A model generated the notes under the pieces. The model worked only from the letters and a program-made list of their open reading frames with translations. It was not told the origin of the DNA and made no database searches. From Mesorhizobium sp. (GTDB lineage: Bacteria; Pseudomonadota; Alphaproteobacteria; Rhizobiales; Rhizobiaceae): DNA of 64,000 nucleotides. The stretch lies in the NCBI RefSeq assembly GCF_017306585.1, contig NZ_JAFKIC010000106.1, forward strand, positions 62,001 to 126,000, in the 5' to 3' direction. This document shows positions 28,290 to 37,499 of the stretch, piece by piece (the first letter of the stretch is position 1; each line of letters opens with the position of its first letter). The translations under genes and the position numbers were made by a program.

Positions 28290-28315
28290 TTACTTACCGT
28301 CCAAACAGTATATAA
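28290..28315. promoter_or_regulatory. Operator-like palindrome, copy 2 (beta-oxidation operon)
   Basis: Left half TTACTTACCGTCC and right half AAACAGTATATAA differ from copy 1 (21433) by one base out of 26. It ends 45 nt before the acyl-CoA dehydrogenase ATG. The TATATAA at its right end could be part of a -10 element, which would make binding repressive. Such identity over 26 bp at two intergenic sites 6.9 kb apart is unlikely by chance. Confidence 0.8.
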
Positions 28316-28360
28316 ATGCTTTAAATGCCATTGGTGGCGCAAGCAAACAGGTGAGACTAC

Positions 28361-29512
28361 ATGGCTCTCGATTCAGACACGATGAATGAACTGGTGAATA
28401 CGGTCGGGCGTTTCGTTAGAGAGCGTCTTCGTCCTCTCGAGGAACAGGTCGCCGATAACGATGCTATCCCGGTCGAAATCCGCCAGGAGATCGCGAATTT
28501 AGGTCTATTCGGCCTGACGATTCCCGAAGAGTACGGTGGCCTTGGTCTCAATATGGAGGAAGAAGTCCGGATCGCACTGGAGCTGGGCAAGACCTCTCCC
28601 GCCTTCCGCTCGCTTATCGGGACCAATAACGGTATCGGCTCGCTCGGCCTCATTCTCGACGGCACGGAAGAGCAGAAGCAGCGGTATTTGCCTCGCCTTG
28701 CCACCGGCGAACTCATCAGCTCATTCGCGCTGACCGAGCCGGAAGCTGGCTCGGATGCTGCGTCGGTACGAACCACTGCAAAGCACACTGAGAACGGCTA
28801 TGTGATAAATGGCACGAAACGCTTCATCACAAACGCCCCTCACGCCGGTCTTTTCACCGTTTTCGCACGCACTGACGCCTCGAAGCCCGGCGCCCAAGGT
28901 GTCTCGGCGTTTCTGGTCGAAGCAGGAACGCCCGGCCTTTCGCTCGGCCCCATCGACCGCAAGATGGGTCAGAAGGGCTCTCATACGTCGGATGTGATTT
29001 TGGAGGATTGCCTGGTCCCGTTCGACGCGCTTCTCGGCGGCGTTGAGAACCAGGGCTTCCGTACAGCCATGAAGACGTTGGATCGCGGTCGCCTGCACAT
29101 CTCGTCGATCTGTGTTGCAATGGCCGAACGCTTGATCGAGGACAGTTTGCGCTATGCAATGGACCGCAAGCAGTTCGGACAACCGATCGCCGAATTCCAG
29201 CTCATCCAGGCGATGCTCGCCGATAGTCGCACGGAAGCCTACGCCGCACGTTGCATGGTGCTGGAAACTGCACGGCGCCGTGATGCAGGCCAGGACGTGA
29301 CGACCGATGCCGCGTGCTGCAAGATGTTCGCAAGCGAGATGGTCGGTCGAGTCGCCGACCGCGCCGTGCAGATTCATGGCGGAGCCGGCTATATGGCCGA
29401 ATACGGCATCGAACGGTTCTATCGCGATGCTCGGCTGTTCCGCATCTACGAGGGCACCACGCAGATCCAGCAGATTGTGATCGCCAAGAACATGATCAAG
29501 GCCGCCTCGTAA
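28361..29512 (+). CDS. Acyl-CoA dehydrogenase
   Basis: This 383-aa flavoenzyme has the acyl-CoA dehydrogenase signatures: A-L-T-E-P-E-A-G-S-D near residue 125, Q-I-H-G-G-A-G-Y near residue 340, and the catalytic Glu in R-I-Y-E-G-T-T-Q-I-Q. It makes a trans-2-enoyl-CoA and reduces ETF. The Y-E-G-T-T-Q-I-Q ending is the general acyl-CoA dehydrogenase type, not the glutaryl-CoA dehydrogenase type. It is first gene in its operon behind operator copy 2, and the cluster's own EtfAB and ETF-QO can take the electrons. Confidence 0.95.
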   Translation: MALDSDTMNELVNTVGRFVRERLRPLEEQVADNDAIPVEIRQEIANLGLFGLTIPEEYGGLGLNMEEEVRIALELGKTSPAFRSLIGTNNGIGSLGLILDGTEEQKQRYLPRLATGELISSFALTEPEAGSDAASVRTTAKHTENGYVINGTKRFITNAPHAGLFTVFARTDASKPGAQGVSAFLVEAGTPGLSLGPIDRKMGQKGSHTSDVILEDCLVPFDALLGGVENQGFRTAMKTLDRGRLHISSICVAMAERLIEDSLRYAMDRKQFGQPIAEFQLIQAMLADSRTEAYAARCMVLETARRRDAGQDVTTDAACCKMFASEMVGRVADRAVQIHGGAGYMAEYGIERFYRDARLFRIYEGTTQIQQIVIAKNMIKAAS

Positions 29513-29610
29513 GCGTCCCCTCACTCAGCCTTCGTTCTTCGGCGGGCTTGCAAGCACGGCGTCGGAGGGAGGCTGGACCGACGGCTCGAACAATCCTTAC
29601 GGAGCCCGCT

Positions 29611-31635
29611 ATGACTACAGAGACCCCCTCGCCCCTCGTTCAGAAATTTGGCTCAGGTCTTACCACCACCGAAATCGTTGATGGTGTCGGCCTGGTTTCG
29701 ATCGACAATCCGCCTGTCAATGCGCTCTCGCGCGATCTCCGCGAAGCTATGATCGACGCCATCAACCATCTCGCTGCGAAACACGACGTTCAGTCGATCG
29801 TCCTTCTTGGAAAAAACGGTACGTTCATCGCCGGAGCCGACCTAAAGGAGTTCGGCAAACCCCTGACCGATCCCACATTGCCGGATGTCATTGAAACCAT
29901 CGAGCAGTGCTCGAAGCCAGTCATCGCGGCAATCGAAGGGGCGGCACTCGGCGGTGGCTACGAAATCGCCCTCGGTTGCGACGCGCGGATCGCGACGGAA
30001 AAGGCTGCCGTCGGACTGCCGGAAGGAACCTTCGGAATAATTCCAGGTGCCGGGGGCACCGTCCGACTGCCTCGGGTGACTGATGCCGTCACCGCACTCG
30101 ACATGATCGCGTCTTGCCGTCAAGTCAAAGCTCCAGAAGCCAAGAACCTCGGCCTCATCGACGCTATTGTTGGGAAAATTCCAGACGATGCGATTGCCTA
30201 TGCTCGTGCCTTCGGGACCACGAAGATCAGATTAAGGGACAGAGAACCAAAGCCCTTCGATCACAAGGCGTTTGACCTTGCCGTCCAGCAGGTCTTGAAA
30301 CGCGGTCGCGGGCGACCCTTCGTCTTCGACCAGACCGAAGCAATCTGGCAGGCAGTCACGGTTCCCTTCGATGACGCGCTCGCGTCAGCCCGCACCGCAT
30401 TTCGGCGCCTCCGCGATTCCGATGAGTCGGCGGCCCTGCGGCATCTTTTCTTTGCGGAAAGGCAGGCCGCGCGTGTCGAGGGCCTCGCGGACGCTTCGCC
30501 CTTGTCGATCGAGACAGTCGGTATCGTCGGAGCCGGAACCATGGGCGCGGGGATCGCCGCCGCTTTTCTCGCCGCAGGTTATCCGGTGAAGCTCACGGAC
30601 CTCAAACAAGAGGCCCTAGCAAGCGCACGGACCCGCATCGAAGGTTTTCTCGCGAAAGCTTCGAACCCCGCCGAGCTGACATTGGTCCATGATCTCGAAG
30701 ATCTTTCAGAGTGCGATCTGCTCATCGAAGCTGCCTTCGAGGATCTGGCCGTGAAGACTGAGCTCATGGCTCGTTTCGACAGTTTCGCCAAGACCAATGC
30801 GATCCTTGCGACCAACACTTCCTATCTCGATGTGAATGTCATAGCCGCCGCGACCACGCGTCCTCAATCCGTCGTTGGACTGCATTTCTTTGCGCCGGCG
30901 CACATCATGAAGCTTCTGGAGATTGTTCGGGGCGAAGAAACATCACCGGAAGTCCTGCAGGCCGCTTTTGCGATCGCAAGACGGCTTCGGAAAGTCGCCG
31001 TCGTTTCCGGAGTCGGAGAAGGCTTCATCGGCAACCGCATCTACAATGCTTACCGCGCACAGAGCGAAGCGATGCTGATCGATGGCGCAAGCCCGGACGA
31101 AATTGATACCGCCCTTGAGGCGCTCGGTTTTGCCATGGGGCCGTTCAGCGTGTCGGACCTGTCAGGGCTCGATATAGCTTGGGCTAACCGGAAGAGGAAG
31201 CAGGAGGCCCGCGGGGACAAGGATGGTGACGTTCCGGTCCTCGAATGGCTTGTTGAAGCCGGCCGGCTCGGCCGCAAGACAGGTGCCGGCTGGTATCGGT
31301 ATGACGATGGCCAACGCGCATCGGACCCAGACGTGAGAAATCTCATCGCGAAGGCGCGGGCACATTATGGCGCTGCGCCGAGGTCGCTGGACCGGGACGA
31401 AATCCAGGAGCGCACGCTTTGCGCGATCGTCAACGAGGCCCTGCTCGTTCTGGAAGACGGCATCGCTTCGCGTGCCTCAGATATCGATCTGGTGATGATC
31501 AACGGATATGGCTTTCCGAAACATCTTGGTGGACCACTCTTCTGGGCGAAGCGTCAACCACGTTACCGCCTTGAACGTACTCTTGCGACCGTAGTCGGCG
31601 GCGGCCGCCGCGGGAACCTCGCATTGCTCGATTGA
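29611..31635 (+). CDS. Fused enoyl-CoA hydratase / 3-hydroxyacyl-CoA dehydrogenase
   Basis: This 674-aa FadB/FadJ-like bifunctional enzyme has an N-terminal crotonase domain (oxyanion-hole region I-A-G-A-D-L-K-E-F and G-A-A-L-G-G-G-Y-E, residues about 70-120) and a C-terminal NAD-dependent 3-hydroxyacyl-CoA dehydrogenase (G-I-V-G-A-G-T-M-G near residue 305 and the H-F-F-A-P region near residue 430). The ATG at 29611 follows a GGAG; frames before it run into the dehydrogenase gene and are not coding. It hydrates the enoyl-CoA and oxidises the alcohol, giving 3-oxoacyl-CoA. Length is shorter than E. coli FadB (about 730 aa), as for many FadJ-like proteins. Confidence 0.94.
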   Translation: MTTETPSPLVQKFGSGLTTTEIVDGVGLVSIDNPPVNALSRDLREAMIDAINHLAAKHDVQSIVLLGKNGTFIAGADLKEFGKPLTDPTLPDVIETIEQCSKPVIAAIEGAALGGGYEIALGCDARIATEKAAVGLPEGTFGIIPGAGGTVRLPRVTDAVTALDMIASCRQVKAPEAKNLGLIDAIVGKIPDDAIAYARAFGTTKIRLRDREPKPFDHKAFDLAVQQVLKRGRGRPFVFDQTEAIWQAVTVPFDDALASARTAFRRLRDSDESAALRHLFFAERQAARVEGLADASPLSIETVGIVGAGTMGAGIAAAFLAAGYPVKLTDLKQEALASARTRIEGFLAKASNPAELTLVHDLEDLSECDLLIEAAFEDLAVKTELMARFDSFAKTNAILATNTSYLDVNVIAAATTRPQSVVGLHFFAPAHIMKLLEIVRGEETSPEVLQAAFAIARRLRKVAVVSGVGEGFIGNRIYNAYRAQSEAMLIDGASPDEIDTALEALGFAMGPFSVSDLSGLDIAWANRKRKQEARGDKDGDVPVLEWLVEAGRLGRKTGAGWYRYDDGQRASDPDVRNLIAKARAHYGAAPRSLDRDEIQERTLCAIVNEALLVLEDGIASRASDIDLVMINGYGFPKHLGGPLFWAKRQPRYRLERTLATVVGGGRRGNLALLD

Positions 31636-31663
31636 ACCAACCCATACTTTTTGGAGGAATCCG

Positions 31664-32866
31664 ATGTCCCCAGCCTATATCTGCGCCTATATCCGCACGC
31701 CGATCGGCCGCTTCGGTGGCTCGCTCTCATCCGTGCGGGCTGACGATCTCGGCGCTATCCCCTTGAAGGCAATCATGGCGCAAAATCCCAACCTCGACTT
31801 CGAAGCCATCGATGAAGTGGTGTTCGGGTGCGCCAACCAGGCAGGCGAGGATAACCGGAACGTTGCACGCATGTCGTCCTTGCTCGCGGGCATGCCTGTG
31901 AGCGTTCCCGGAACAACCATCAATCGCCTGTGCGGCTCCGGCATGGATGCCACAATCACCGGTGCGCGCGCTATCGCTTCCGGTGAAGCTGACCTGGTGA
32001 TCGCCGGCGGCGTCGAAAGCATGAGCCGTGCTCCCTTTATCGTTCCAAAAGCCGAGACGGCTTTCTCTCGTTCGATGGAGATTCACGACACAACGATTGG
32101 CTGGCGCTTCATCAACCCACTCATGAAAAAGCAGTACGGCGTCGACTCGATGCCGGAAACCGCCGAGAACGTGGCGGATGACTTCAAGATCAGCCGCGAG
32201 GACCAGGATGCTTTCGCGGTGCGTTCGCAAGCGAAAGCAGCACAGGCCCAGACAAATGGCCGCTTCGCTAAAGAGATCACCCCGGTCACGATCCCGCAAA
32301 AGAAGGGCGACGCACTAATCGTCGACACGGACGAACATCCCCGCGCGACAACCATCGATGCTCTCGGCAAGCTCCGACCGATTGTCCGCGCCGACGGCAC
32401 TGTGACCGCAGGCAATGCGTCAGGCGTGAATGACGGAGCGGCGGCAATCCTTCTGGCTTCCGAAGCCGCCGTCAAGAAATTCGGACTGACTCCGATCGCA
32501 CGCGTTCTGGGTGGCGCGACCGCAGGTGTAGCACCGAGGATCATGGGATTTGGCCCTGCGCCGGCGACCAAAAAGCTGATGTCCCGCCTTGGAATGCGCC
32601 AGGAGCAGTTCGATGTCATTGAGCTCAACGAAGCGTTCGCATCTCAAGGGCTTGCGACGTTGCGTGACCTTGGCATCGTCGACGACGATCCTCGCGTGAA
32701 TCCAAATGGGGGTGCCATCGCCTTAGGACATCCATTGGGTATGTCGGGCGCACGGATCACGGGCACGGCGGCGCTGGAGCTGGCGAACACCGGCGGCAAA
32801 TTCGCCCTCGCGACCATGTGCATCGGCGTTGGTCAGGGCATCGCGATCGCCCTCGCGTCAGTATAA
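31664..32866 (+). CDS. Acetyl-CoA C-acyltransferase (PcaF-like thiolase)
   Basis: This 400-aa thiolase has the nucleophilic Cys in N-R-L-C-G-S-G-M-D, the His in G-G-A-I-A-L-G-H-P-L-G-M-S-G-A-R and the second Cys in M-C-I-G-V-G-Q-G. The first 40 residues and length resemble the beta-ketoadipyl-CoA thiolase (PcaF) group. It would cleave 3-oxoacyl-CoA to acetyl-CoA plus a shorter acyl-CoA; with a dicarboxylyl substrate, succinyl-CoA. A TTTGGAGGAAT ribosome site precedes it. The dicarboxylate preference is inference from resemblance only. It is the last gene of the operon and a bidirectional terminator follows. Confidence 0.93.
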   Translation: MSPAYICAYIRTPIGRFGGSLSSVRADDLGAIPLKAIMAQNPNLDFEAIDEVVFGCANQAGEDNRNVARMSSLLAGMPVSVPGTTINRLCGSGMDATITGARAIASGEADLVIAGGVESMSRAPFIVPKAETAFSRSMEIHDTTIGWRFINPLMKKQYGVDSMPETAENVADDFKISREDQDAFAVRSQAKAAQAQTNGRFAKEITPVTIPQKKGDALIVDTDEHPRATTIDALGKLRPIVRADGTVTAGNASGVNDGAAAILLASEAAVKKFGLTPIARVLGGATAGVAPRIMGFGPAPATKKLMSRLGMRQEQFDVIELNEAFASQGLATLRDLGIVDDDPRVNPNGGAIALGHPLGMSGARITGTAALELANTGGKFALATMCIGVGQGIAIALASV

Positions 32867-32954
32867 GCATTGAAGGCTGGGCGGCGTCTCGTCGCCCATT
32901 CCCGAATTCCAGCTTGTTGTTCGTCACCTGAATGAACGTTGGCGTGCAGAACAG

Positions 32955-32987
32955 AAAAGCCGCAACCTGGTCGGGCTGCGGCTTTTT
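32955..32987. terminator. Bidirectional intrinsic terminator
   Basis: AAAAGCCGCA (32955-32964) pairs with TGCGGCTTTT (32977-32986) around a 12-nt loop, and both strands give a T-run after the stem. It sits between convergent genes (thiolase on + and the GltB-like gene on -), so it can end both transcripts. Confidence 0.85.
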
Positions 32988-33012
32988 CCTTAACCATCAC
33001 TTTCAGATTGCT

Positions 33013-34683
33013 TTACGCCATGGCCCGCAGGTCAGGCTTACGCTTTCGACGCGAGGCAAAAGGCCCAAAGGGGATCTCCGGCGGCGCGAAGGTCTCCGCG
33101 CTCGCCCGGTCCCAGCGATCGTACCAATCCGCCAACTCCGGAATTTCCTCCTCCGACAGCAGAAACCCTTCGGGCAAATATGGATACGCCTCATTGCCAT
33201 CAAGGAATTCGTTGTCCGACTGGCGGAACATGAAGTGGTACGGCATGAAGTCGCGAGGATCGGTCAGGCCTGCGGCGCCGGCAATCTCGCTCAAGGCGCG
33301 CATCGTATTGCGATGGAAACGCGCGACACGGTCGCTCTTATCACCTACATCAATAGCACGCTGACGGGCCTGATCTTGCGTGGCGATCCCAACCGGGCAC
33401 TTGTTCGTATGGCATGCCTGAGCCTGGATACAGCCTACGGCAAACATAAAGCCCCGGCCGGAATTACACCAGTCTGCACCAAGAGCAAGTGCGCGGGCGA
33501 TATCGAACGCGGAAATGATCTTCCCCGCTGCGCCGAGCCTGATATCGTTGCGAATGCCCGCGCCACGAAGCGCGTTATGAACGAAGGTCAGGCCCTCAAG
33601 CATCGGCATGCCGACCCGATTGGCGAATTCCACCGGAGCGGCTCCTGTTCCTCCTTCCGCACCGTCAATCACGATGAAATCCGGTTTGATTCCGGTTTTC
33701 ACCATAGCCTTCACCATGCCGAGAAACTCACGGCGATGACCGATACAGAGCTTGAAGCCTACCGGCTTACCGCCAGATAGTTCGCGCAATCTGGCGACAA
33801 ATTCCATCAGACCGACAGGCGTGGAGAACGTGCTGTGTGCTGGCGGTGAGATGCAGTCTACACCCATGGGAATGCCCCGCGCCTCGGCAATTTCAGGCGA
33901 GATTTTCGACGCCGGAAGCATACCGCCGTGACCAGGCTTCGCGCCTTGGCTTAGCTTGACCTCGATCATCTTTATCTGAGGGTCGGCAGTGATTGCAGCA
34001 AACTTCTCCTCTGAGAAGCTTCCATCGTCTCCCCGACACCCGAAATAGCCGGAGGCGACCTGATAAATTAGGTCGCCACCACCTTCGCGGTGGTAGCGGC
34101 TGATCCCCCCTTCCCCGGTGTCATGGGCGAAGCCGCCCTTCTTGGCTCCCCGGTTCAGAGCTGAAATCGCGTTGCCGGAAAGGGCACCGAAGCTCATTGC
34201 GGAAATATTATAGAGGCTGGCATCATAGGGCTGGCGACAACTGCTCCCACCGATACTCACCCGGAAATCGAAGTCGGTGATATGTGTTGGCGTGGCAGAG
34301 TGGGTAAGCCACGAATAGCCGGCGCCATAAACATTTTCGATCGTCCCAAACGGCCTTTTGTCCTCGACACCTTTTGCGCGTTGATAGACCAGCCCTCGCG
34401 CCTGCCGGCTGAACGGAACCTCCTCGTGATCAGCCTCGATCATATACTGTCGGATTTCCGGACGGATGCTTTCCATGAGAAAGCGGATATGGCCGATCAC
34501 CGGATAGTTCCGAAGAATAGCATGCCTTCTTTGCTTGATGTCGTAAACGCCAATCAGCGCGAGCGGAACAAGAACCACGGCAGGGACTGCCCACCAAGGG
34601 CTCGAAAGCGCGAGGCCCATGACCGAGAGGAGTGAACCCAAGAGAATTACGAGGAAGATGGCGTACCGCTGGTACAGGATCAT
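33013..34683 (-). CDS. FMN-binding glutamate synthase family protein, membrane-anchored
   Basis: This 556-aa protein has two N-terminal hydrophobic segments (about residues 5-27 and 30-48), then the GltB-type FMN (alpha/beta barrel) domain with I-S-A-M-S-F-G-A-L-S and K-L-S-Q-G-A-K-P-G-H-G-G. It also has the Cys-x5-Cys-x4-Cys iron-sulfur motif in C-I-Q-A-Q-A-C-H-T-N-K-C. It lacks the amidotransferase domain of true GltB, so ammonia would not come from glutamine here. Family members are often found next to amine-catabolism genes; the exact reaction is not known to me. It lies downstream of the class IV aminotransferase but after its terminator, so may be separately transcribed. Confidence 0.85.
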   Translation of the reverse strand: MILYQRYAIFLVILLGSLLSVMGLALSSPWWAVPAVVLVPLALIGVYDIKQRRHAILRNYPVIGHIRFLMESIRPEIRQYMIEADHEEVPFSRQARGLVYQRAKGVEDKRPFGTIENVYGAGYSWLTHSATPTHITDFDFRVSIGGSSCRQPYDASLYNISAMSFGALSGNAISALNRGAKKGGFAHDTGEGGISRYHREGGGDLIYQVASGYFGCRGDDGSFSEEKFAAITADPQIKMIEVKLSQGAKPGHGGMLPASKISPEIAEARGIPMGVDCISPPAHSTFSTPVGLMEFVARLRELSGGKPVGFKLCIGHRREFLGMVKAMVKTGIKPDFIVIDGAEGGTGAAPVEFANRVGMPMLEGLTFVHNALRGAGIRNDIRLGAAGKIISAFDIARALALGADWCNSGRGFMFAVGCIQAQACHTNKCPVGIATQDQARQRAIDVGDKSDRVARFHRNTMRALSEIAGAAGLTDPRDFMPYHFMFRQSDNEFLDGNEAYPYLPEGFLLSEEEIPELADWYDRWDRASAETFAPPEIPFGPFASRRKRKPDLRAMA

Positions 34684-34755
34684 AATTCCATTCCCTATTC
34701 TTCGTCGACGAGCGGGGCACGCGGTCGGAAGATTGCGATGAAGTACAGGTCGGTG

Positions 34756-34781
34756 AAAAATGAGGAGCGGCTATGCCGCTC
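34756..34781 (-). terminator. Intrinsic terminator of the etfB-etfA-aminotransferase operon
   Basis: On the minus strand GAGCGGC-ATA-GCCGCTC (34781-34765) is a 7-bp stem with 3-nt loop, and CATTTTTCA follows a few bases later. The stem overlaps the stop codon of the class IV aminotransferase, so termination occurs right at the end of the gene. Confidence 0.7.
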
Positions 34782-35646
34782 TTTCCGCGATGTTTATGCC
34801 GGTGGCGAGGCGATCTTCGATGTAGAGCTTGCGTAGCTTTGCAGTCGCCGGACCGGGTTTGCCAAGTCCAACCGGATGACCATCGATCGAAACAACAGGC
34901 ATAACGAAGCTGATGGAGTCGGTGATGAACGCTTCTTCCGCATTCTTGGCTTCTTCGAGCGTGACCGCAGCCTGACGTGTTTCAAGCCCCGCTCGTGCCC
35001 CGAGATCCAGAACCGACGCGCGAGTAATGCCATGCAGTAGGGCGTTTGAGAGGTCCCGCGTAATCAGAATGCCATCCTTGGTGATGATGTGGAAATTCGC
35101 TGAACCTGACTCCGTTATGAGGCCATCCTCCACGAAAAGCACATCATCATAGCCTTCGCGCAACGCCTCCATCTTGGCCATTGACGAGTAGAGAAGCTGT
35201 ACCGTTTTGATCTGCCGGTGAGCCCATCGCCCATCAGGTGCTGTCTTCATTGTGATGCCACGTTCCCAGCCAGGGTTAGCCAGGATGGTGCGCGGCTGCG
35301 TGAACATCACGATCGTCGGACGGAGGCCATCGGTGTAGATAAAATTGCGGTCTTCCGCGCCACGGGAAATCTGCAAATAGACTAAGCCATGCGTAATGCC
35401 ATTCCGGCGCGCGATCTCCTGGTGCAAAGCCAAGAGTTCACCTTCCGCGACCGGCATCGGAATTCCGAGCGTTTCGAGCGAGCGTTTCAGTCGATCGGTG
35501 TGGCCCTTGAAATCGATCAACTTGCCGTCAGCAACGGCAGTTACCTCATATATCGCATCCGCAAAAAGAAATCCGCGATCGAAGATCGAGATCGTTGCTG
35601 CCGTCTCGTCCAGCCATTGGCCGTTGACGAACACTGTCCTGCCCAT
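34771..35646 (-). CDS. Class IV aminotransferase (D-amino acid aminotransferase-like)
   Basis: This 291-aa fold-type IV PLP enzyme has F-D-R-G-F-L-F-A-D-A-I-Y-E near residue 25 and K-T-V-Q-L-L-Y as the Schiff-base Lys region (about residue 142), with E-S-G-S-A-N-F-H near residue 175. Those patterns fit D-amino acid aminotransferase better than branched-chain enzymes. The ATG at 35646 has an AGGA 9 nt upstream; another Met six codons earlier (35664) is possible. It is third in the etfB-etfA operon, 49 nt after etfA, an unusual pairing. A role for D-amino acids is consistent with the HcnABC-like enzyme and racemase-like gene elsewhere in the window. Confidence 0.85.
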   Translation of the reverse strand: MGRTVFVNGQWLDETAATISIFDRGFLFADAIYEVTAVADGKLIDFKGHTDRLKRSLETLGIPMPVAEGELLALHQEIARRNGITHGLVYLQISRGAEDRNFIYTDGLRPTIVMFTQPRTILANPGWERGITMKTAPDGRWAHRQIKTVQLLYSSMAKMEALREGYDDVLFVEDGLITESGSANFHIITKDGILITRDLSNALLHGITRASVLDLGARAGLETRQAAVTLEEAKNAEEAFITDSISFVMPVVSIDGHPVGLGKPGPATAKLRKLYIEDRLATGINIAERAA

Positions 35647-35695
35647 TGTGCGCGTTCCTGTCATTTCGTTGGAAAAAATTGTGGGGCAGTCGCGG

Positions 35696-36631
35696 TTAGC
35701 CAATTGCCTTTTGCAGCTCCGGTAGGACCTCAAAGAGATCCCCGACAAGGCCGTAGTCCGCTACTTGGAAGATCGGCGCCTCCTCGTCCTTGTTGATCGC
35801 GACGATCACCTTCGAGTCCTTCATGCCGGCAAGGTGCTGGATCGCGCCGGAAATACCGCAAGCGATGTAGAGCTGCGGAGCGACGACCTTGCCCGTCTGG
35901 CCGACCTGCCAGTCGTTCGGTGCGTAGCCGGCATCGACGGCCGCGCGTGACGCGCCGACGGCCGCGCCGAGCTTGTCGGCGACGGGCAGGATCACTTCCT
36001 GGAACTTCTCCGACGAGCCCAGCGCACGGCCGCCCGAGATGATGATCTTGGCCGAGGTTAGCTCCGGACGGTCCGAGGTCGACAAGTCGGCAGAAACGAA
36101 AGCCGATAGATCAGAAGAAAAGGCTGCCGTCGAGAGTTCCTCGACGGCAGCAGGTGCGCCTTGGGAGGCAGGAGAAAAGGATGAAGAGCGGACAGTGATC
36201 ACTTTCTTCGCATCGGTGGCCTGCACCGTCTGGATGGCGTTGCCCGCATAGATCGGACGCTTGAACGTGTCGGGGCTCACCACCTCGACGATCTCCGACA
36301 CCTGCGCCACGTCGAGCAGCGCCGCCACGCGCGGCAGCACGTTCTTGCCGACCGAGGTGGCCGCGCCGAGGATGGTGTCGTAGGACCCGGCGAGCGACAC
36401 GATCAGCGCCGCCAGCGGCTCGGCCAGATTGTTGGCAAGGCTTGCATCCTCGGCAACCAGCACCTTGGAAACGCCGGCAAGCTTGGCCGCCTGCTCAGCC
36501 GCCGCCTTGGCGCCCGCGCCTGCGACAAGCACATGCACGTCGGAACCGATCTTGGAGGCCGCCGTCAGCGCCTTGGCGGTCTGGTCGGAAAGGTGGGCGT
36601 TGTCGTGGTCTGCCAGAAGAAGAATGGCCAT
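35696..36631 (-). CDS. etfA: Electron transfer flavoprotein alpha subunit
   Basis: This 311-aa ETF alpha subunit has the C-terminal FAD domain with [35 protein letters not shown] and N-K-D-E-E-A-P-I-F, all the usual FAD contacts. It accepts electrons from the acyl-CoA dehydrogenase and passes them to ETF-QO. It follows etfB by 27 nt. Confidence 0.96.
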   Translation of the reverse strand: MAILLLADHDNAHLSDQTAKALTAASKIGSDVHVLVAGAGAKAAAEQAAKLAGVSKVLVAEDASLANNLAEPLAALIVSLAGSYDTILGAATSVGKNVLPRVAALLDVAQVSEIVEVVSPDTFKRPIYAGNAIQTVQATDAKKVITVRSSSFSPASQGAPAAVEELSTAAFSSDLSAFVSADLSTSDRPELTSAKIIISGGRALGSSEKFQEVILPVADKLGAAVGASRAAVDAGYAPNDWQVGQTGKVVAPQLYIACGISGAIQHLAGMKDSKVIVAINKDEEAPIFQVADYGLVGDLFEVLPELQKAIG

Positions 36632-36658
36632 TATCGTAATCTCCTCAAATCTCGCCGA

Positions 36659-37408
36659 TCAAAGCACGCCGGCTTCGGTCTTGAGCTTCTCGACCAGCTC
36701 GGCGACCGTCTTGACCTTGACGCCCGCCTTGCGGCCCGACGGCTCCTCGGTCTTCAGCACCTTCAGCCGCGGCTCCGTCGACACGCCGAAGTTTGCGGGC
36801 GACGTCTTGTCGAGCGGCTTCTTCTTGGCCTTCATGATGTTGGGCAGCGAGGCATAGCGCGGCTCGTTCAGGCGCAGGTCCGACGTGACGACGGCCGGAA
36901 GCTTGACCTCGATCGTCTGCAGGCCGCCATCGACTTCGCGCGTGACCTTGGCCGAACCGTCACCGATCTCGATCTTCGAGGCGAAGGTGGCCTGCGCCGT
37001 GCCGAGCAAGGCCGCCAGCATCTGGCCGGTTTGGTTGGAATCGTCGTCGATCGCCTGCTTGCCGACGATGATGAGGCCCGGCTGCTCGGCGTCGGCCACA
37101 CCCTTGAGGATCTTGGCGACGGCCAGCGGCTCGACTTGATCGTCGGTCTCGACCAGGATGGCGCGATCGGCCCCCATGGCCAGCGCCGTCCTCAGCGTCT
37201 CTTCGGCCTTGGCAGGTCCGATCGACACGACGACCACTTCCTCGGCCTTGCCCGCTTCCTTCAGGCGCAGAGCCTCCTCGACCGAAATCTCGTCGAACGG
37301 GTTCATCGACATCTTCACATTGGCAAGCTCGACACCCGAGCCGTCCGCCTTCACGCGAATCTTCACGTTGTAATCAACGACCCGCTTGACTGGGACCAAG
37401 ATTTTCAT
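36659..37408 (-). CDS. etfB: Electron transfer flavoprotein beta subunit
   Basis: This 249-aa ETF beta subunit starts [14 protein letters not shown] at 37408; 14 further upstream codons are open but lack homology. It has the V[22 protein letters not shown] region and G-K-Q-A-I-D-D-D (AMP-binding). It is first gene of the etfB-etfA-aminotransferase operon and lies behind operator copy 3 (37500). A plasmid-borne ETF with its own regulator suggests pathway-specific use. Confidence 0.96.
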   Translation of the reverse strand: MKILVPVKRVVDYNVKIRVKADGSGVELANVKMSMNPFDEISVEEALRLKEAGKAEEVVVVSIGPAKAEETLRTALAMGADRAILVETDDQVEPLAVAKILKGVADAEQPGLIIVGKQAIDDDSNQTGQMLAALLGTAQATFASKIEIGDGSAKVTREVDGGLQTIEVKLPAVVTSDLRLNEPRYASLPNIMKAKKKPLDKTSPANFGVSTEPRLKVLKTEEPSGRKAGVKVKTVAELVEKLKTEAGVL

Positions 37409-37499
37409 AGCAGCCTTGCCTTCCATATAAGGACGCAGCACCGCACCCAACGCGGGCGTGATAACGGCCTACGCTCTACTCCGTGACAGATGCGAATAC

